Positions 34,427 to 45,616 of a stretch of 64,000 bases of DNA are shown in pieces; positions within the stretch are counted from its first letter, which is position 1, and the number at the start of each line of letters is the position of its first letter. Both the position numbers and the translations under genes were made by a program. The stretch comes from Gonocerus acuteangulatus (lineage: Eukaryota > Arthropoda > Insecta > Hemiptera > Coreidae): assembly GCA_946811695.1 (NCBI GenBank), contig OX328126.1:82968467-83032466 (forward strand), in the 5' to 3' direction. Below the pieces are notes generated by a model. It did no database searches, was not told the DNA's origin, and saw only the letters and a list, made by a program, of their open reading frames with translations.

Positions 34427-37400
34427 ATGATGTGCTCATTCGATTCTAAGGAAGTCTTAATTTCCTTGAAAAGTACAAAAATTATTTGCGTAAGTAGCAC
34501 TATCATCATCGTTTTAATGATGAATTCTTGTCCTGCGGATTTTGCTCGAACAAATAAACTGGAGGCAAATGAATTGTATAACACCTTAAGAGAAATCCAC
34601 CAGAAAACCAAGAGCCTGTCTGGGAAAAAGGTTACTTTGTTTTTTGGAACCCTTCATTCTACTAAAAGTGATCTTCTAGATGTTGTGTTCAAGAATGGTA
34701 ATGAACCGAGGAGGAAGGGGCACAGAGTGCCGAGGGTAGTTGAAAAAGATAAAAAGACAATTACTTTTGACTATCCTATATTCCTAGGTAACCAGGAACA
34801 ACCTTTTGGCCAAAAAGAAATGCTCTGTCATAACATGATAATGAAATCAGCTAGAGTTGTAAGATTCTTTTTTATGGTTCCCTTTGACAAAGATATAAAT
34901 AATTTCCAGAATAATGTAATGATCCTTGTTAAAAGTAGTTATGCTGTCATTGGTAATTTAAAGAAAATGGATCAGGACAGTGTAGGATTAATAGTTTCTA
35001 ACATAGACTTTCTTATAGACTACAAGGGCACGAGGGAAGACACAGCAGTGGGAAAGGTCATCAAGAGAGTCGGTAAAAATATTTTAAGTATTTATCGTAC
35101 CATGGAAAAAATGGACTGGAAGTCAGAAGGTTTCAAGAGTCAAGCGCACTTTGATAAAGCTAAAGAATTTTTACAACTCTTTACTGAATTGAGGAATAAA
35201 CAATTTACTAAAATAACAGTCATTGGCAAACCTGTTAACATTATTGTTGGAAACGAAGCAATCAATCATTTTATGGATTTCATCAATAAGTTTACATTCT
35301 CTAGGTTCGAATATCAAATGGAACAGATCACCTTGAACACAATATCATTCATGAGCAGAAAACTAAATTCAGCTGTTCATTCATCAGTGGTGGAAATTGG
35401 AACTGAAGCTAAAAAGAACTTCACCATAGTAAATCATAAGACAATGGATTTAGATGAATACTACTATAGCTTTATAAATGCTAGTAATATGTTTTCAAAT
35501 CTTATATACGAAAATATAACAACTGTTGAAGAACTAATGGAGGAAATTGTACTCATAATTAGAAAACTTGACATCGAAGTCCAAAAAAAAAAACTGTTTT
35601 CATTATTAGATAACAAAGACATTTTTGTCATCTTGAAATTTTTAATTGAAAAATCAATTGGATTGCCTTCTGTCTGGTTGCTTGGATTTGTAGGATTGGA
35701 AAGGCATTTAAATGAATTTGAAAAATGGATTGATTTTTTAAAGAGTATTTATACTGATTTACCGCTGTACATTGCATTGAATAATATTTCAATCCAAACA
35801 ATAATGGAGAATTTGTATTCTAAAATTAAAGGTGACAAACCAGTAAAAGTAAGCGAAATAGGCTTATCCAAAATTATATATGGACTGAATACAAAAACTA
35901 ACACCACATTGAGAGAATCATATAATTCAGTGAAGGATATGATGGTAGATAAAATAAAACTCTGGCCTCTTGTTAGAACATTGAATGATTCAGCTTATAA
36001 TGTTACAGTGACTTGTCCTCGAGAATTTACAATTGAAATAAAAGGCCTTGTTGTAAAGCTTGAGGAAATTAAGAAAGCTGTTAAAAACCCATGTGTGAAG
36101 GAAGTAAAACATGTTGAAGTTTTTGCATACCAATCATTCATTGCTAATAATGAAGTTCTGAATCTTTCTGGCCAGAACATTTCATTAGCCATTATAGCAA
36201 AGGTGTGGTATGTTCTTGGCCGAGTGGGTATTTTTCTTGAAGGATCAGATGCTCCTTCATATCCAGAAACAAATGATACCAAGCCAGGGAGAAATGGCAA
36301 ACCTGGGATTCCTGGAAACCCAGGATCGAATTTTTTTGGATTTGCGGAGCGGTTTAGTGGTTTAGCCACACAGCCTGTTATTATTTACACTACTGGTGGA
36401 CGTGGAGGACGTGGTGAGGACGGAGCAAAAGGAGAAGATGGCGAAGATGGAAAATTTCCTAAAGAGTTCGATGAAACTAAATACACAAAATTTGCTTACA
36501 ATTGGAGCGACAATAAAACAGTTAGACATCGGTATTTCCCTGATGATGATGATAAAACAGTATACAATGCAACCTTCTTGGATGATAATATAAGTTGGGA
36601 AGTCTGGGGAACAAAAGGTCGTGATGGCCGAAAAGGAGGACATGGAGGTGCCTGTGGAAAGGGAGGAAAACCAGGTGCAGTCGTTTTTATTGATTTAAGT
36701 CAAAGTTGTATGCTCAGAAATTATAGCACAGATGGAACAGAAGGAGATCCTGGATTAGGCGCTTCGGGAGGGAACGGCGGTAAAGGAGGAAAAAGGATTA
36801 TTGTTGCATGTTTTTACCGGCCGTGTAAATGTAAATGGTTTTGCGAAAAAGAAATAGATGACCTACCTGGAAAAAATGGAAACGTTGGGAAGGATGGAAT
36901 AACAGGAAATAGTACTATAGGACAAGCCAAACTAAAAGATCCTGATGAACATCAACCATTCGCATCAATCAACAGATACAAAGCTGTACTGCGAGAAAGA
37001 ATGGCTGAATGTATCAACAAAATTGAATTAAGACAATTCATCAAAATAATGGAACAATCTCCAAAGGTTATAGAGCTTTATGATCATGTAGCACTCATTG
37101 AAGAGTTGAAGAGCCTTGAAGAACAATATCATATGTTACATAAAAGAATAGATGTATTACCATTTTATGAATCATTGTCCGAGAGAATAAAAATGTATTT
37201 TGATGAGAAAGGAGGAGACAGAGACACTAAACTTGCTTTGACTTCTTTATTTACTGCAACCAATAGTAAGGTCTGCAGTCTAAAGAATAATATTAATAGT
37301 TTCATGATTATTGATGTTCATCATTTCCTTTCAAAATTAATAAAGGATATCAGAGTATTAGAAGAGGTTGGGAAAGAAATGATGATAAATAAATATGTTG

Positions 37401-39637
37401 AAGATTTTACAAAAGAAATGGACCAGCAAATTAGTGGTGTTGATGAAATGGTAAATACTGAATTGATGCCTGAAATCAATGAACTGATGGCTGGTATAAA
37501 GAGGAGTTTAGATGATACATCTGCTGAACTCAAAATGATGGAAAGTAAAACTGAAGCAGCAAAACAAGAAGTTCAAGTAGCCAGAGAGCAGGCTAAAAAG
37601 AATATAGTTGGTAAGGCAATAATGGGTGCCATCACGTCTGTATTTTCAGTTATAGCCAAAGTAGTATCCTTCATTCCAGGGGTAGGAACAGCAATAGGAG
37701 CAGCAATCAATGTTGCTGTTGAAGGTGTAAAGATGATAGACTCTTCAAGATCAGCAGGTTGTGCAGATTCAAAACAGAGAGCACTAAAAGCTACTCAGAG
37801 TACCATTAAAGATGCTCAAGGTAGGAATCTTGGTGCCGATTCTGGACTGAGAGAGGAGAACAGAAATATTTTAAAGTCATTAATAGTAGGCACAAATCTT
37901 GCTATAAAACAAATGGAGGAGAATAAAGATTTAACACATTTTGGCAAGTTGTATCAAGAAATGAAGAAGGCCTGTAATGAAGGAAACCAAATGGTTAATC
38001 AAAAAAAAGTAAATATCAGGGACATAAATAGAATGAGAACGAATTTGAAAGACTTAGTTAGAGAACAGAAGACTATTATTAATAACCAACTAAATTCATT
38101 GAAGAGGCAGCAACATTTTTTTGTGAATGCACTTATATTTAAACCTAACTCCAGCTTTGGAAGAAAGAACCATTTTCCTAGCTTACACTCATACATGATA
38201 CCTTATGCCCTTGGAAATATTAAGGGTTTAACATCTGCTAAAAATGTGTTGGGTACATTTGGTACTATATTATCAGGTACATTGAATAACATAATGGATC
38301 TTGTACAGCATCGAAACGATATGCATGAATTTAATCAACTAGATAAACAATTAGATGATCATTTAGGGAAAATATCAGACCATCAAGACGAAGTTCATAA
38401 TGTTTTACTTCCTCATATGGAAGGACTGGAGGATTCTATTATCGGTGATATACAGGATTTATCAGGTAAATCAACGATAGAGCTAAGTGCTTCTAAAGAT
38501 AAGATTCTAACTGGAATTGACAAAACGGAAAAGGGAGTTTTATCCATGGCTAAAGGCTTCGATTCTGAAGCACAGCTTAAAAACTTGTTTAAGCAGTTAC
38601 ATGGATTGATAAAAGGCATTGTAAATATATTTGAGAAAGTAGAACAGCATAACAACCTTAAAAAAGTTGCTCGATTTCAGGGAGATTTACAATCAGCTAG
38701 GAATGCATGGGACGTTGAAGATAGAACATTATTCGCTTTGCTTAATCAACTTGATTTTGTCATGAAAGCAAGTAGTTTATTTATACAGTACGAACGAGCC
38801 ATCCGTGCACTGAAGCAGTATGTTTTCCCCTTTGCTGATTACTTTTTGGGGGAATTTGCTTCATTACCAAATATGGATTTAGGGGGCGATTTTAATTCAA
38901 TATTATTCACAATTATCCCTCAAATAGAAAAACTATTTTCAAACTTAGATGATTGGATGAAAAATATTAATCAGCATGATACTTACATTTATCAGAATAT
39001 CTACTTTACAGATTTCAACAACCAACCATTCTATACTTACAGTTATTCGGACTATAATGCTTCAATAAATAGGTTACTAACTGGTCGTTCCGCTTTGATA
39101 ACTCCCGATATTAGAGAAGGACTAGATCTGGATGCTGTCAAATTCAACGAGATATGGATAAAGCTAAAATTGACGGATAAAAGGATGCAAAGTGAATTGG
39201 ATGATGTTCTGGAAAAATATGACGTTTCTATGACTCATCATGGAATGAATACATATCGATGTGGCAGTAAATATTATATCATACATAGTGAAAGATTGAC
39301 TCTCACTTATTCGTTTAAAAATGATAAAAATGGAAGGCCTATACGAACTAATATGGTTTACGACAAAATATCATTAAATGGTTATTTATTAAGTCCGTAT
39401 GCTTCGTGGTCTATAAAACTCATACCTGCGGATAAGGATAATTTTGATCCATTACAAAAATTTGTAAATAAATCAATTGACATTATATTGGAAGGGAGAG
39501 GTCAATATATCAGGAAGAGTAAAATTTTGGACGAAGTTTGCCAGGGAAATCTGAAGAATTATTACACTGAATATAAAGATACTGAGATAGATGAGAAGAT
39601 TGCCAGTTTCCAAATGGAAGAAGTCTTCGAGTATTGA
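34427..39637 (+). CDS. giant secreted Gly-repeat / helical protein, function unknown
   Basis: An uninterrupted frame of 1736 codons from the first ATG (34427), preceded by an acceptor-like TTTTTTTCAG ending at 34387, so a 5' non-coding or short coding exon may lie upstream. The start is uncertain. The N-terminus has a Lys-containing stretch, then IICVSSTIIIVLMM and CPA, which looks like a signal peptide or anchor. Residues 50-610 are mixed helical with several N-x-S/T sites. Gly-rich, collagen-like segments lie near 619-635 (KPGRNGKPGIPGNPG), 657-678, 728-752, 769-792 and 813-828, with a Cys cluster (ACFYRPCKCKWFC) between them. Residues 850-1450 are strongly helical and coiled-coil-like, with hydrophobic Gly/Ala stretches at about 1060-1104 (AIMGAITSVFSVIAKVVSF, then PGVGTAIGAA) and 1255-1295. 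The C-terminus is rich in predicted strands (ISLNGYLLSPYASWSIKL). I recognise no catalytic domain. The codon use and frame integrity argue for a real, constrained gene. Confidence 0.8.
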   Translation: MMCSFDSKEVLISLKSTKIICVSSTIIIVLMMNSCPADFARTNKLEANELYNTLREIHQKTKSLSGKKVTLFFGTLHSTKSDLLDVVFKNGNEPRRKGHRVPRVVEKDKKTITFDYPIFLGNQEQPFGQKEMLCHNMIMKSARVVRFFFMVPFDKDINNFQNNVMILVKSSYAVIGNLKKMDQDSVGLIVSNIDFLIDYKGTREDTAVGKVIKRVGKNILSIYRTMEKMDWKSEGFKSQAHFDKAKEFLQLFTELRNKQFTKITVIGKPVNIIVGNEAINHFMDFINKFTFSRFEYQMEQITLNTISFMSRKLNSAVHSSVVEIGTEAKKNFTIVNHKTMDLDEYYYSFINASNMFSNLIYENITTVEELMEEIVLIIRKLDIEVQKKKLFSLLDNKDIFVILKFLIEKSIGLPSVWLLGFVGLERHLNEFEKWIDFLKSIYTDLPLYIALNNISIQTIMENLYSKIKGDKPVKVSEIGLSKIIYGLNTKTNTTLRESYNSVKDMMVDKIKLWPLVRTLNDSAYNVTVTCPREFTIEIKGLVVKLEEIKKAVKNPCVKEVKHVEVFAYQSFIANNEVLNLSGQNISLAIIAKVWYVLGRVGIFLEGSDAPSYPETNDTKPGRNGKPGIPGNPGSNFFGFAERFSGLATQPVIIYTTGGRGGRGEDGAKGEDGEDGKFPKEFDETKYTKFAYNWSDNKTVRHRYFPDDDDKTVYNATFLDDNISWEVWGTKGRDGRKGGHGGACGKGGKPGAVVFIDLSQSCMLRNYSTDGTEGDPGLGASGGNGGKGGKRIIVACFYRPCKCKWFCEKEIDDLPGKNGNVGKDGITGNSTIGQAKLKDPDEHQPFASINRYKAVLRERMAECINKIELRQFIKIMEQSPKVIELYDHVALIEELKSLEEQYHMLHKRIDVLPFYESLSERIKMYFDEKGGDRDTKLALTSLFTATNSKVCSLKNNINSFMIIDVHHFLSKLIKDIRVLEEVGKEMMINKYVEDFTKEMDQQISGVDEMVNTELMPEINELMAGIKRSLDDTSAELKMMESKTEAAKQEVQVAREQAKKNIVGKAIMGAITSVFSVIAKVVSFIPGVGTAIGAAINVAVEGVKMIDSSRSAGCADSKQRALKATQSTIKDAQGRNLGADSGLREENRNILKSLIVGTNLAIKQMEENKDLTHFGKLYQEMKKACNEGNQMVNQKKVNIRDINRMRTNLKDLVREQKTIINNQLNSLKRQQHFFVNALIFKPNSSFGRKNHFPSLHSYMIPYALGNIKGLTSAKNVLGTFGTILSGTLNNIMDLVQHRNDMHEFNQLDKQLDDHLGKISDHQDEVHNVLLPHMEGLEDSIIGDIQDLSGKSTIELSASKDKILTGIDKTEKGVLSMAKGFDSEAQLKNLFKQLHGLIKGIVNIFEKVEQHNNLKKVARFQGDLQSARNAWDVEDRTLFALLNQLDFVMKASSLFIQYERAIRALKQYVFPFADYFLGEFASLPNMDLGGDFNSILFTIIPQIEKLFSNLDDWMKNINQHDTYIYQNIYFTDFNNQPFYTYSYSDYNASINRLLTGRSALITPDIREGLDLDAVKFNEIWIKLKLTDKRMQSELDDVLEKYDVSMTHHGMNTYRCGSKYYIIHSERLTLTYSFKNDKNGRPIRTNMVYDKISLNGYLLSPYASWSIKLIPADKDNFDPLQKFVNKSIDIILEGRGQYIRKSKILDEVCQGNLKNYYTEYKDTEIDEKIASFQMEEVFEY

Positions 39638-39715
39638 AGACAATAATATTAAATTTCACATCAAAACAAAAATAAGTTTGTAAATAGTAATTAAGTTAAA
39701 TAATATTAATTTGCA

Positions 39716-39721
39716 AATAAA
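39716..39721 (+). promoter_or_regulatory. candidate polyadenylation signal
   Basis: AATAAA lies 78 bp after the stop of the giant gene and is followed by TTTATCTTTGTCTT, a plausible U-rich downstream element. Confidence 0.65.
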
Positions 39722-40221
39722 TTTATCTTTGTCTTAAAAAAATAAATAAATAAATAATTAGCATTTGGAATTTATTAATCTCCTATTGAACCGACTATTA
39801 ATCTTGTAGTATATTTTCTCACTTGTGGTAAATTTATGGATTAAATTAAACTATTTGATTTCCTGAATTGATAAACTGGGGAACCCCAACAATTTTTCAA
39901 CTAGTGTCAATTCGACACTCCATTTTGCTAAAATATTTTAAACATAAATGAAAAATTAAGAGGTTAAACTTCACTGATTATAAAAGTTTATTTACAGAGA
40001 GCTTTCGAGACCAAGTATCATTATCAGTGCCTGTCGACAAACAACATGACAAATATATATTAATACCTAATCTAATAATGAAGATAAAATTAATATACAT
40101 TTTAAGAATAACAAGTTTCAGTCAACAGATTAAAACAGCGAATGTCAGGAATGAGTCATTCCATGTCAAATCAACATAATTTTAAGACTTCATGAGCCAG
40201 ATTTTTATATGCATTAATATA
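39722..40221. other. no gene seen
   Basis: AT-rich intergenic DNA after the giant gene. A segment near 39980-40050 (GAGCTTTCGAGACCAAGTAT, CAGTGCCTGTCGACA) may be the edge of an unclassified repeat. Confidence 0.35.
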
Positions 40222-40400
40222 TCATAGACTTGAACTCTGGGAATCTGCAAAGTCATCCAACATCAACAGAATACTGGCATTCCAGTCAAAATTCCTCCGT
40301 AAAATTGTAAATTCCCCTTTCTATGTATCCAACAAACCCCTACACAATGACCTTAACATCCCATTTATCCTGGACCTTGCTAAAACCCTCTCCATGACCG
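40222..40400 (+). pseudogene. jockey-like LINE, short RT C-terminal fragment
   Basis: The frame reads YHRLELWESAKSSNINRI, FQSKFLRKIVNSPFYVSN and PLHNDLNIPFILDLAKTL. It is nearly collinear with the copy at 46130-45950 (minus). It is truncated on both sides. Confidence 0.75.
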
Positions 40401-40834
40401 TGGTGCACCCTTTGTCTTATTGTGAGAGTCCTAAAATGGTCCGCTTCACAGAAAAAGTTTTTAGATATCTTTGAAACTTGAATTTCAGATATTCCATCAA
40501 CATGGAAGAAGTTGAAGACTCTATTAGAGGTTGAGACAGTCTGAAATTATGAAAAAAATTCAAATTTTTGACATATTTATATGTAAAACATACCACAAAA
40601 GGGTGAATGTTTGGCCAAAAATTTGACCAATGCTATGATTGCTTCTTATCTTGCAAAATGATCAAATAATTCTCAGAAAAGACACAAATGGCAGCCACTT
40701 CACATTCCTGAAGATTTTCCTTGGTATCCCTCAGAAATGCACTTTGTTGTGAAGTGATGACAAATTAAGACAGGAATCCCCATTTGTCTGAGTAAAATTT
40801 GATCCCTATTTTAGTAAATAAAATATATATTTTA
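40401..40834. other. no gene seen
   Basis: AT-rich DNA with short open stretches and no recognised repeats. Confidence 0.35.
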
Positions 40835-41045
40835 CAGTATTTCCTCTATCCCCCATAGAAAAAAAAAAGCTCTTGAAGTTGACCAGAAGATGTCATGTTT
40901 CAAAATTCAGAGATCTCGAAAATAATGCTGGTTTAAATTTGTGTATATATATATTTATATTTGTCTGTTCCCTCTCTCACGGGCTTAAAAATGGCTCGAT
41001 TTGGATCAAATTTAGTACAAAAATACTTTGTCTAATTTAAAAGGT
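40835..41045 (+). mobile_element. Helentron-like head fragment
   Basis: A diverged head (TTTCCTCTATCCCCCATAG), TTCAAAATTCAGAGATCTCG, a short TA run, then TTTGTCTGTTCCCTCTCTC and GGCTCGATTTGGATCAAATT follow the family order. Confidence 0.5.
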
Positions 41046-41219
41046 TTCCGGCTTTTATAAAGGCACCCATACACACACTCACTCACTCTCTCTCTCACAC
41101 GCAAACACACACAAAAATATACATATATATTTATATGTCTATTATTTAGGAAGTTTGCTCTCACATTCGCAACATTTTCTTGTAAACAAGGTCCCCAGAG
41201 GTAAAGGGGTCTAAGCAAA
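41046..41219. other. CA/TC-rich spacer
   Basis: It contains CACACACTCACTCACTCTCTC-like simple sequence, with no gene. Confidence 0.5.
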
Positions 41220-42321
41220 AAGTCCTACTCGCAGGAACTGCATCATCTTAGCGTGGTTCCGTTCTTATCTCTAGACTCATTTAAAATGATTAAAATAGAA
41301 GCTGTTATTATTTTGGGTCCACATTTCTAGAAAGCATGAAGATTAGATAGTTAGCCGTCGAGGTGATAAGTAAAGATGGAATGGTTGGGATTCGGCTAAA
41401 GAAACCTCAATACGAGCCTTCGTCAGCAATGAAGTGCCGGGAGGCAGAGGAGGACCAAAGTTGACAGTTCCATCTTTACTTTCAAGAAAGATCTTATTTA
41501 CGATCTTACCTGGATGGGTCCCCGCCCTAGGAAGGACCCCGCTAGGCAGTTGAAAAGCTATATCTTTGAAATCCATATCTCTAAGATTAAATTGTTTTTC
41601 TTATTTTTCTTAACCTGATTTATTATCAAATACATTATCCAACTATAAGCAGTTAAAAATAACAAGGAATAAAACAGACAAAAAGAACAGTTCGAATAAG
41701 CGAAATCAATTACTTTAAAGTTTTAAGCACTTATTTCTCCTATTGACATCGTCTAATCAAAACTTTCATCACAACCTTTTTTGTAGAGCATCTAGTAAGC
41801 TTTGTAATGGTATTCTTCCGTTTACCAAGATTCTCAACCTTTTTCGAGATATTAAGGAAAGTATACAAAGTTACCAAAACTTTTTATGTCTGTTAATAAA
41901 ATATTTTACTCTAACCCTTCCTTAACTCCAAACGTAACACAAATTTCAACATATTAGTTTTAATGAAAGTAGAACATGCAGAAAATGTTTCAACTAAATC
42001 CCATGATTCTAAGTACCCGAACCAAAAACGGTATTCAAAAACTATTTTTCCAATTTTCTCAAAAACGGTTAAAGCTATCGCCTTGAAAATGGTTTCATTC
42101 GCTTTCCTAGCACAAGAAGCCTATAAAACGAGTGCTTACAAGCTTATGAACTCAAAAACGTAAGCGTTACGATTTTTTTTGCGCGAATTTCGCCCCAAAC
42201 GTCATCTTCCAGTGGACGGATTTTGCTGGTTTACAAACTTGACCTTTCAAATTGGACGACGGATTTTTGTACCAAATTTCATCAAAATCGGACCATTCGT
42301 CTTCTACCTGGAGAGCGAACA

Positions 42322-42381
<60 letters not shown>

Positions 42382-42519
42382 AATTTGAACCACCATCATT
42401 TTCGGTCTCTAGGGGTTCTGAAAAGCAAACTTTTCTAGTCGGCACTTCTGGATTGCGTCATGAGATCAACCTTATAAGCGGGGTTCCTCCCTATGGGGGA
42501 GGGAGGACCGCGCTAAAAC
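41220..42519 (-). mobile_element. Helentron/HINE-like element, full-length minus copy
   Basis: On the plus strand it begins GTCCTACTCGCAGGAACTGC and CATCTTAGCGTGGTTCCG. It ends with the hairpin GGTTCCTCCCTATGGGGGAG, then GGAGGACCGCGCTAAAA. The internal (TA)n is at 42324-42379. At 1.3 kb it is shorter than the 8842 copy because one of two similar body blocks is missing. Short open frames inside it are not conserved between copies. Confidence 0.65.
42324..42379. repeat. (TA)n inside Helentron-like element
   Basis: The array occupies the same relative place as 8983-9022, between GAGCGAACAGACA and AAATTTGAACCACC. Confidence 0.95.
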
Positions 42520-42955
42520 TCTATCATCTGAGGAAAATGGAGTTAAACATATGTGGTATTAGGAAAAACTAGATTTTTACAGTTCTGATCATACTACACG
42601 AATCCTGAGGTTGTTTGGTTCTCTTAAGCAAGTGGACTGTATTATAGGGGGATGTTTTGCCAAGGTACTGGGCCAAATCGCTGAATGGCAGTCACGGTAA
42701 TCTGCTACTAATGTAATTCATAAAATATGTAGCACTCAACAATTTTGAGCCACTAAATCTCTTAGTCTCTCAATGGCGTATGAAAGGAGCTCCAGTGAAG
42801 TATGAGATGGAGCTCCACTCAGAGACATATATCTCTAAAATATTAATATTAATATTAATTAGTACACACACTGCTCTTAAGAATCTTACGGAACACTGAT
42901 CGCACAGAGCTTAAAGAACATATAATGCACATCAAATTTGGAATTTCATGATACC
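42520..42955. other. no gene seen; contains a repeat shared with 54245
   Basis: TTTGGTTCTCTTAAGCAAGT, GGACTGTATT and GCTGAATGGCAGTCACGGTA near 42615-42710 recur at about 54260-54325, so this is part of an unnamed dispersed repeat. Confidence 0.45.
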
Positions 42956-42959
42956 ATTT

Positions 42960-43600
42960 AGATCTCACTTGCAAGCTATTTTAATAATCACAAGACCACT
43001 TAGACCAAGAGCTCTGCGTAAGCTGTTTCACAAGCTGCCATCTCTTTAGGACTCTTTCCTTTTCGGAACCACCTATTAGAATATGACCACCGTCATCAAT
43101 AAATGGGCGCAGACAAAAATTATGTTTACTAACTTCTTGCTCTCTCTGGAGTTCTTTCAATTCATCACCAAAATGTTCAGCTTGAGCACCTTTGTCATAC
43201 AAAAACATAGCATCCTGCAGATGCCTCCACTGCGAGGGTCCCATTTTTTTCTATTTTCTTTATCTTTCTGCCTAAGATTAAATTTATATCTCAAAATATA
43301 AGCCGCAATTCTTTTTAACTTTACAACGGATGAGATCTTATTTATGAGATTCGTCACAGGCCAATATTCCTCTGGATAATCACTATTGTGTTTTCATGTT
43401 TTAATTCAGTTAGATCAGTGTCCTCAATAACACTAAAGGCTCCACTAGACCACTTGGACTGAGGCTTTGAGCACCAAGTACAGGAATCAAACCATAACCA
43501 TAATTCTCCAACTCCTCAGGCAATAATCCTCTGCATGCAACACCAGCAGGGTTTTCCAAAGTATTCATTGAGAAAATTTAATTCTTATAGGGAAATTTAT
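42960..43600 (-). pseudogene. BEL/Pao LTR retrotransposon, RNase H to integrase junction
   Basis: On the minus strand NPAGVACRGLLPEELENYG (about 43555-43500) matches the NPAD..SRG..P.EL motif after the BEL/Pao RNase H. Then EYWPVTNLINKISSVVKLKR and IAAYILRYKFNLRQK match the next conserved block. HFGDELKELQREQEVS and LRPFIDDGGHILIGGSEKER match the segment before the integrase zinc finger. Frames shift between blocks, and no LTR was seen next to it. It is a degraded fragment. Confidence 0.7.
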
Positions 43601-44069
43601 AATATCTACCACTCTTTGACAAAAAAATGTTTTTAGCTTGTAAAGACAAAGATTTATCCAATTGAACACAATAGTTGAGTCAGTCTAGGCATATACAGGA
43701 ATATCCATACACACAGCTGATAATGAGTTATGCACATAAAATAACAACCTTTTCAACGGATGTGTTTCAAGCATCTCAAGACAAGGAATTCTGAACTTCT
43801 TTATTGGTGTGAGTTTTGTTTACACATAAGTAGAGACACTTTTGCCTTTTTGTGCATCCTTCCACATGTAATATAGACCACAGCAGCAAACCCCATTTCG
43901 CTTGCACCACTCCATAAAGATATTATGGCATCATTGGTTCACGCTAATCACAAGTAAAGAAAGTTCTTTTCTTCCTAGATGGATGTGCCGCACAATACAA
44001 GACCAGAAATAACTTTAAAAACCTTTGGGAATACAAAAACTATTCTTTCATTGATGCTAAATATTCCTT
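43601..44069. other. no gene seen; piece repeated at 47095-47160
   Basis: CCACTCCATAAAGATATTAT and GGCATCATTGGTTCACGCTA near 43908-43950 recur in reverse at 47118-47160. This may belong to the same retroelement as the BEL/Pao fragment. Confidence 0.4.
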
Positions 44070-44184
44070 TTAGCGCATTTCATCCCTCCGTCCATAGAGA
44101 GGAAACCCGCATCTTCTGAAGGATTCTGCATGTGCCGATTAGAAAATTTCACGTTTCTGAACCAATAGATCACCTATAGAAATT

Positions 44185-44250
<66 letters not shown>
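44070..44250 (+). mobile_element. Helentron-like head fragment ending in (TG)n(TA)n
   Basis: TTTTAGCGCATTTCATCCC, AGAGAGGAAACCCGC, GTGCCGATTAGAAAATTTC and CACGTTTCTGAACC follow the family head. It stops at the microsatellite (TG about 44184-44198, TA 44199-44250), where an LTR-like sequence begins. Confidence 0.65.
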
Positions 44251-44252
<2 letters not shown>

Positions 44253-44256
<4 letters not shown>

Positions 44257-45510
44257 ATGAAAATTTAATTTTTTAGCCACATGTTGGTTGCATCAATTTG
44301 TTATAGGTATTGTTGTCATGGTTTGTATTTGACCCATAGTAATTTTGCTTTGGTAAAAATCTGTAGTTATAATTCCTATCATAATTATTTACTATTCTTT
44401 TTTCATCATGAAAACTTTTCTTAGGTGCTTGTTCATAACTGTTATACATTTCCGTCTGCCTCTGTTCTATAAATGGTTCGGGAGATTCAAATAATTTTTT
44501 CTGGTCTTCTTAAATCCCTGATAATGGATTCTCGGCCTACGTATTGTATAACCTCCAATAAGTCATTTAAATTATTTACAATTCTATTAAAACAAACGTC
44601 CCTTACTGTTTTACCGAAATGCTGTATAAAAATACTAGTGGCAGTTTTTTCTTCAAGTAGCCTTGCAGTCACTATTTTTCTCGCAATCTTAATAATTTTC
44701 CTCTGGAGTGATATCTGTGTATTGCAAATAATTAGTTTGCAATAAGTCACTCAAATGTTCAAGATACCTATCTCCACAAAATCGAGTTCTAAACGATTTT
44801 TTGAAATCATCCCACATACAAAAAGAATTTTTGTTTATACTGTAAGATTCTGCTGTTCGGGATAAATAATTTGATAATTTTTCTGAAAATAAATTCCAAT
44901 TTTCACCATATAGTTTATAATTTTGTTCTAATTTTTCTATAAAATTGTTTGGATCTTGTTCTTGAAAATGTTTGAAGATAATTTTAATTTCAACATCTTT
45001 AAAATTTATACTGTTACTTTGCCCTTTAACTTGCATATAATTTAATTTTTCTTGAATTTATTTTGTTAAATTTTGATTTACTGAATTTATTTTCTAATCA
45101 ATTTGTTCTATATTGTTTTTGTTTCCCTCCATTCTATCTTTTAAAAATTGAACAGATTCTTTAACATTTTCATAATATGTTATGCATATCTGTTTTACTA
45201 TGGAAGTTGTTTTATCCTGTTTAATAAAATCATTTTTTATTGCAACAATGTCATTTGTGATTAAATTTTGTTTTTGTTCTAATTTGTAGATTGAATCTTC
45301 TAATTTTGTATTTTGTTTGTTTACCTCTTGTTTTAGTACTTGGATTTTATCATTTGTCTCATTATTTATTTTATATTCTATATTAAGGATTGAATCATTT
45401 AATTTGTCGAGTTTTTTGGTATTTTCCAATTGGAATTCCTCGAATCTTTTGGTACTTTCTAATTTGAATTCGTGGAATCTGTTAAATAATTTAATTATCC
45501 CTTCCATAAC
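44253..45510 (-). pseudogene. LTR retrotransposon gag-like region
   Basis: Three open segments on the minus strand (45507-45094, 45036-44689, 44750-44487) form a broken gag-like protein. The first is a coiled coil of Lys/Glu/Asn (MEGIIKLFNRFHEFKLEST...). The second is WDDFKKSFRTRFCGDRYLEH with LLQTNYLQYTDITPEEN, the W..FK..F...F layout of retrotransposon gag. A third segment and an Asn/Tyr-rich tail run to a stop at about 44275. The tail is followed at once by TAAATTTTCATAACA, the complement of the TGTTATGA edge at 44253. No zinc knuckle or pol is seen. The LTR family is uncertain. Confidence 0.6.
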
Positions 45511-45616
45511 TTGGGAATGTCCGCCATTTTCCTTTTCCTGAGATAGCGCCTCGTTGCTAAACAGTAACGGGTAGAATTACGCTTCTCGCTAACTCCTCGT
45601 TTTCCTGGGAAAAGTT

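Noticed and set aside
34427..39637. true collagen, or a confirmed toxin
   Set aside because: The Gly-x-y runs are short and broken, too short for a triple-helix domain. The pore-former resemblance is only architectural, so neither name is used in the call.
34427..39637. retroviral or bacterial origin of the giant gene
   Set aside because: No retroviral motifs. Codon use is AT-rich like the surroundings, and a eukaryotic poly-A signal follows. Horizontal origin remains only a possibility to test.
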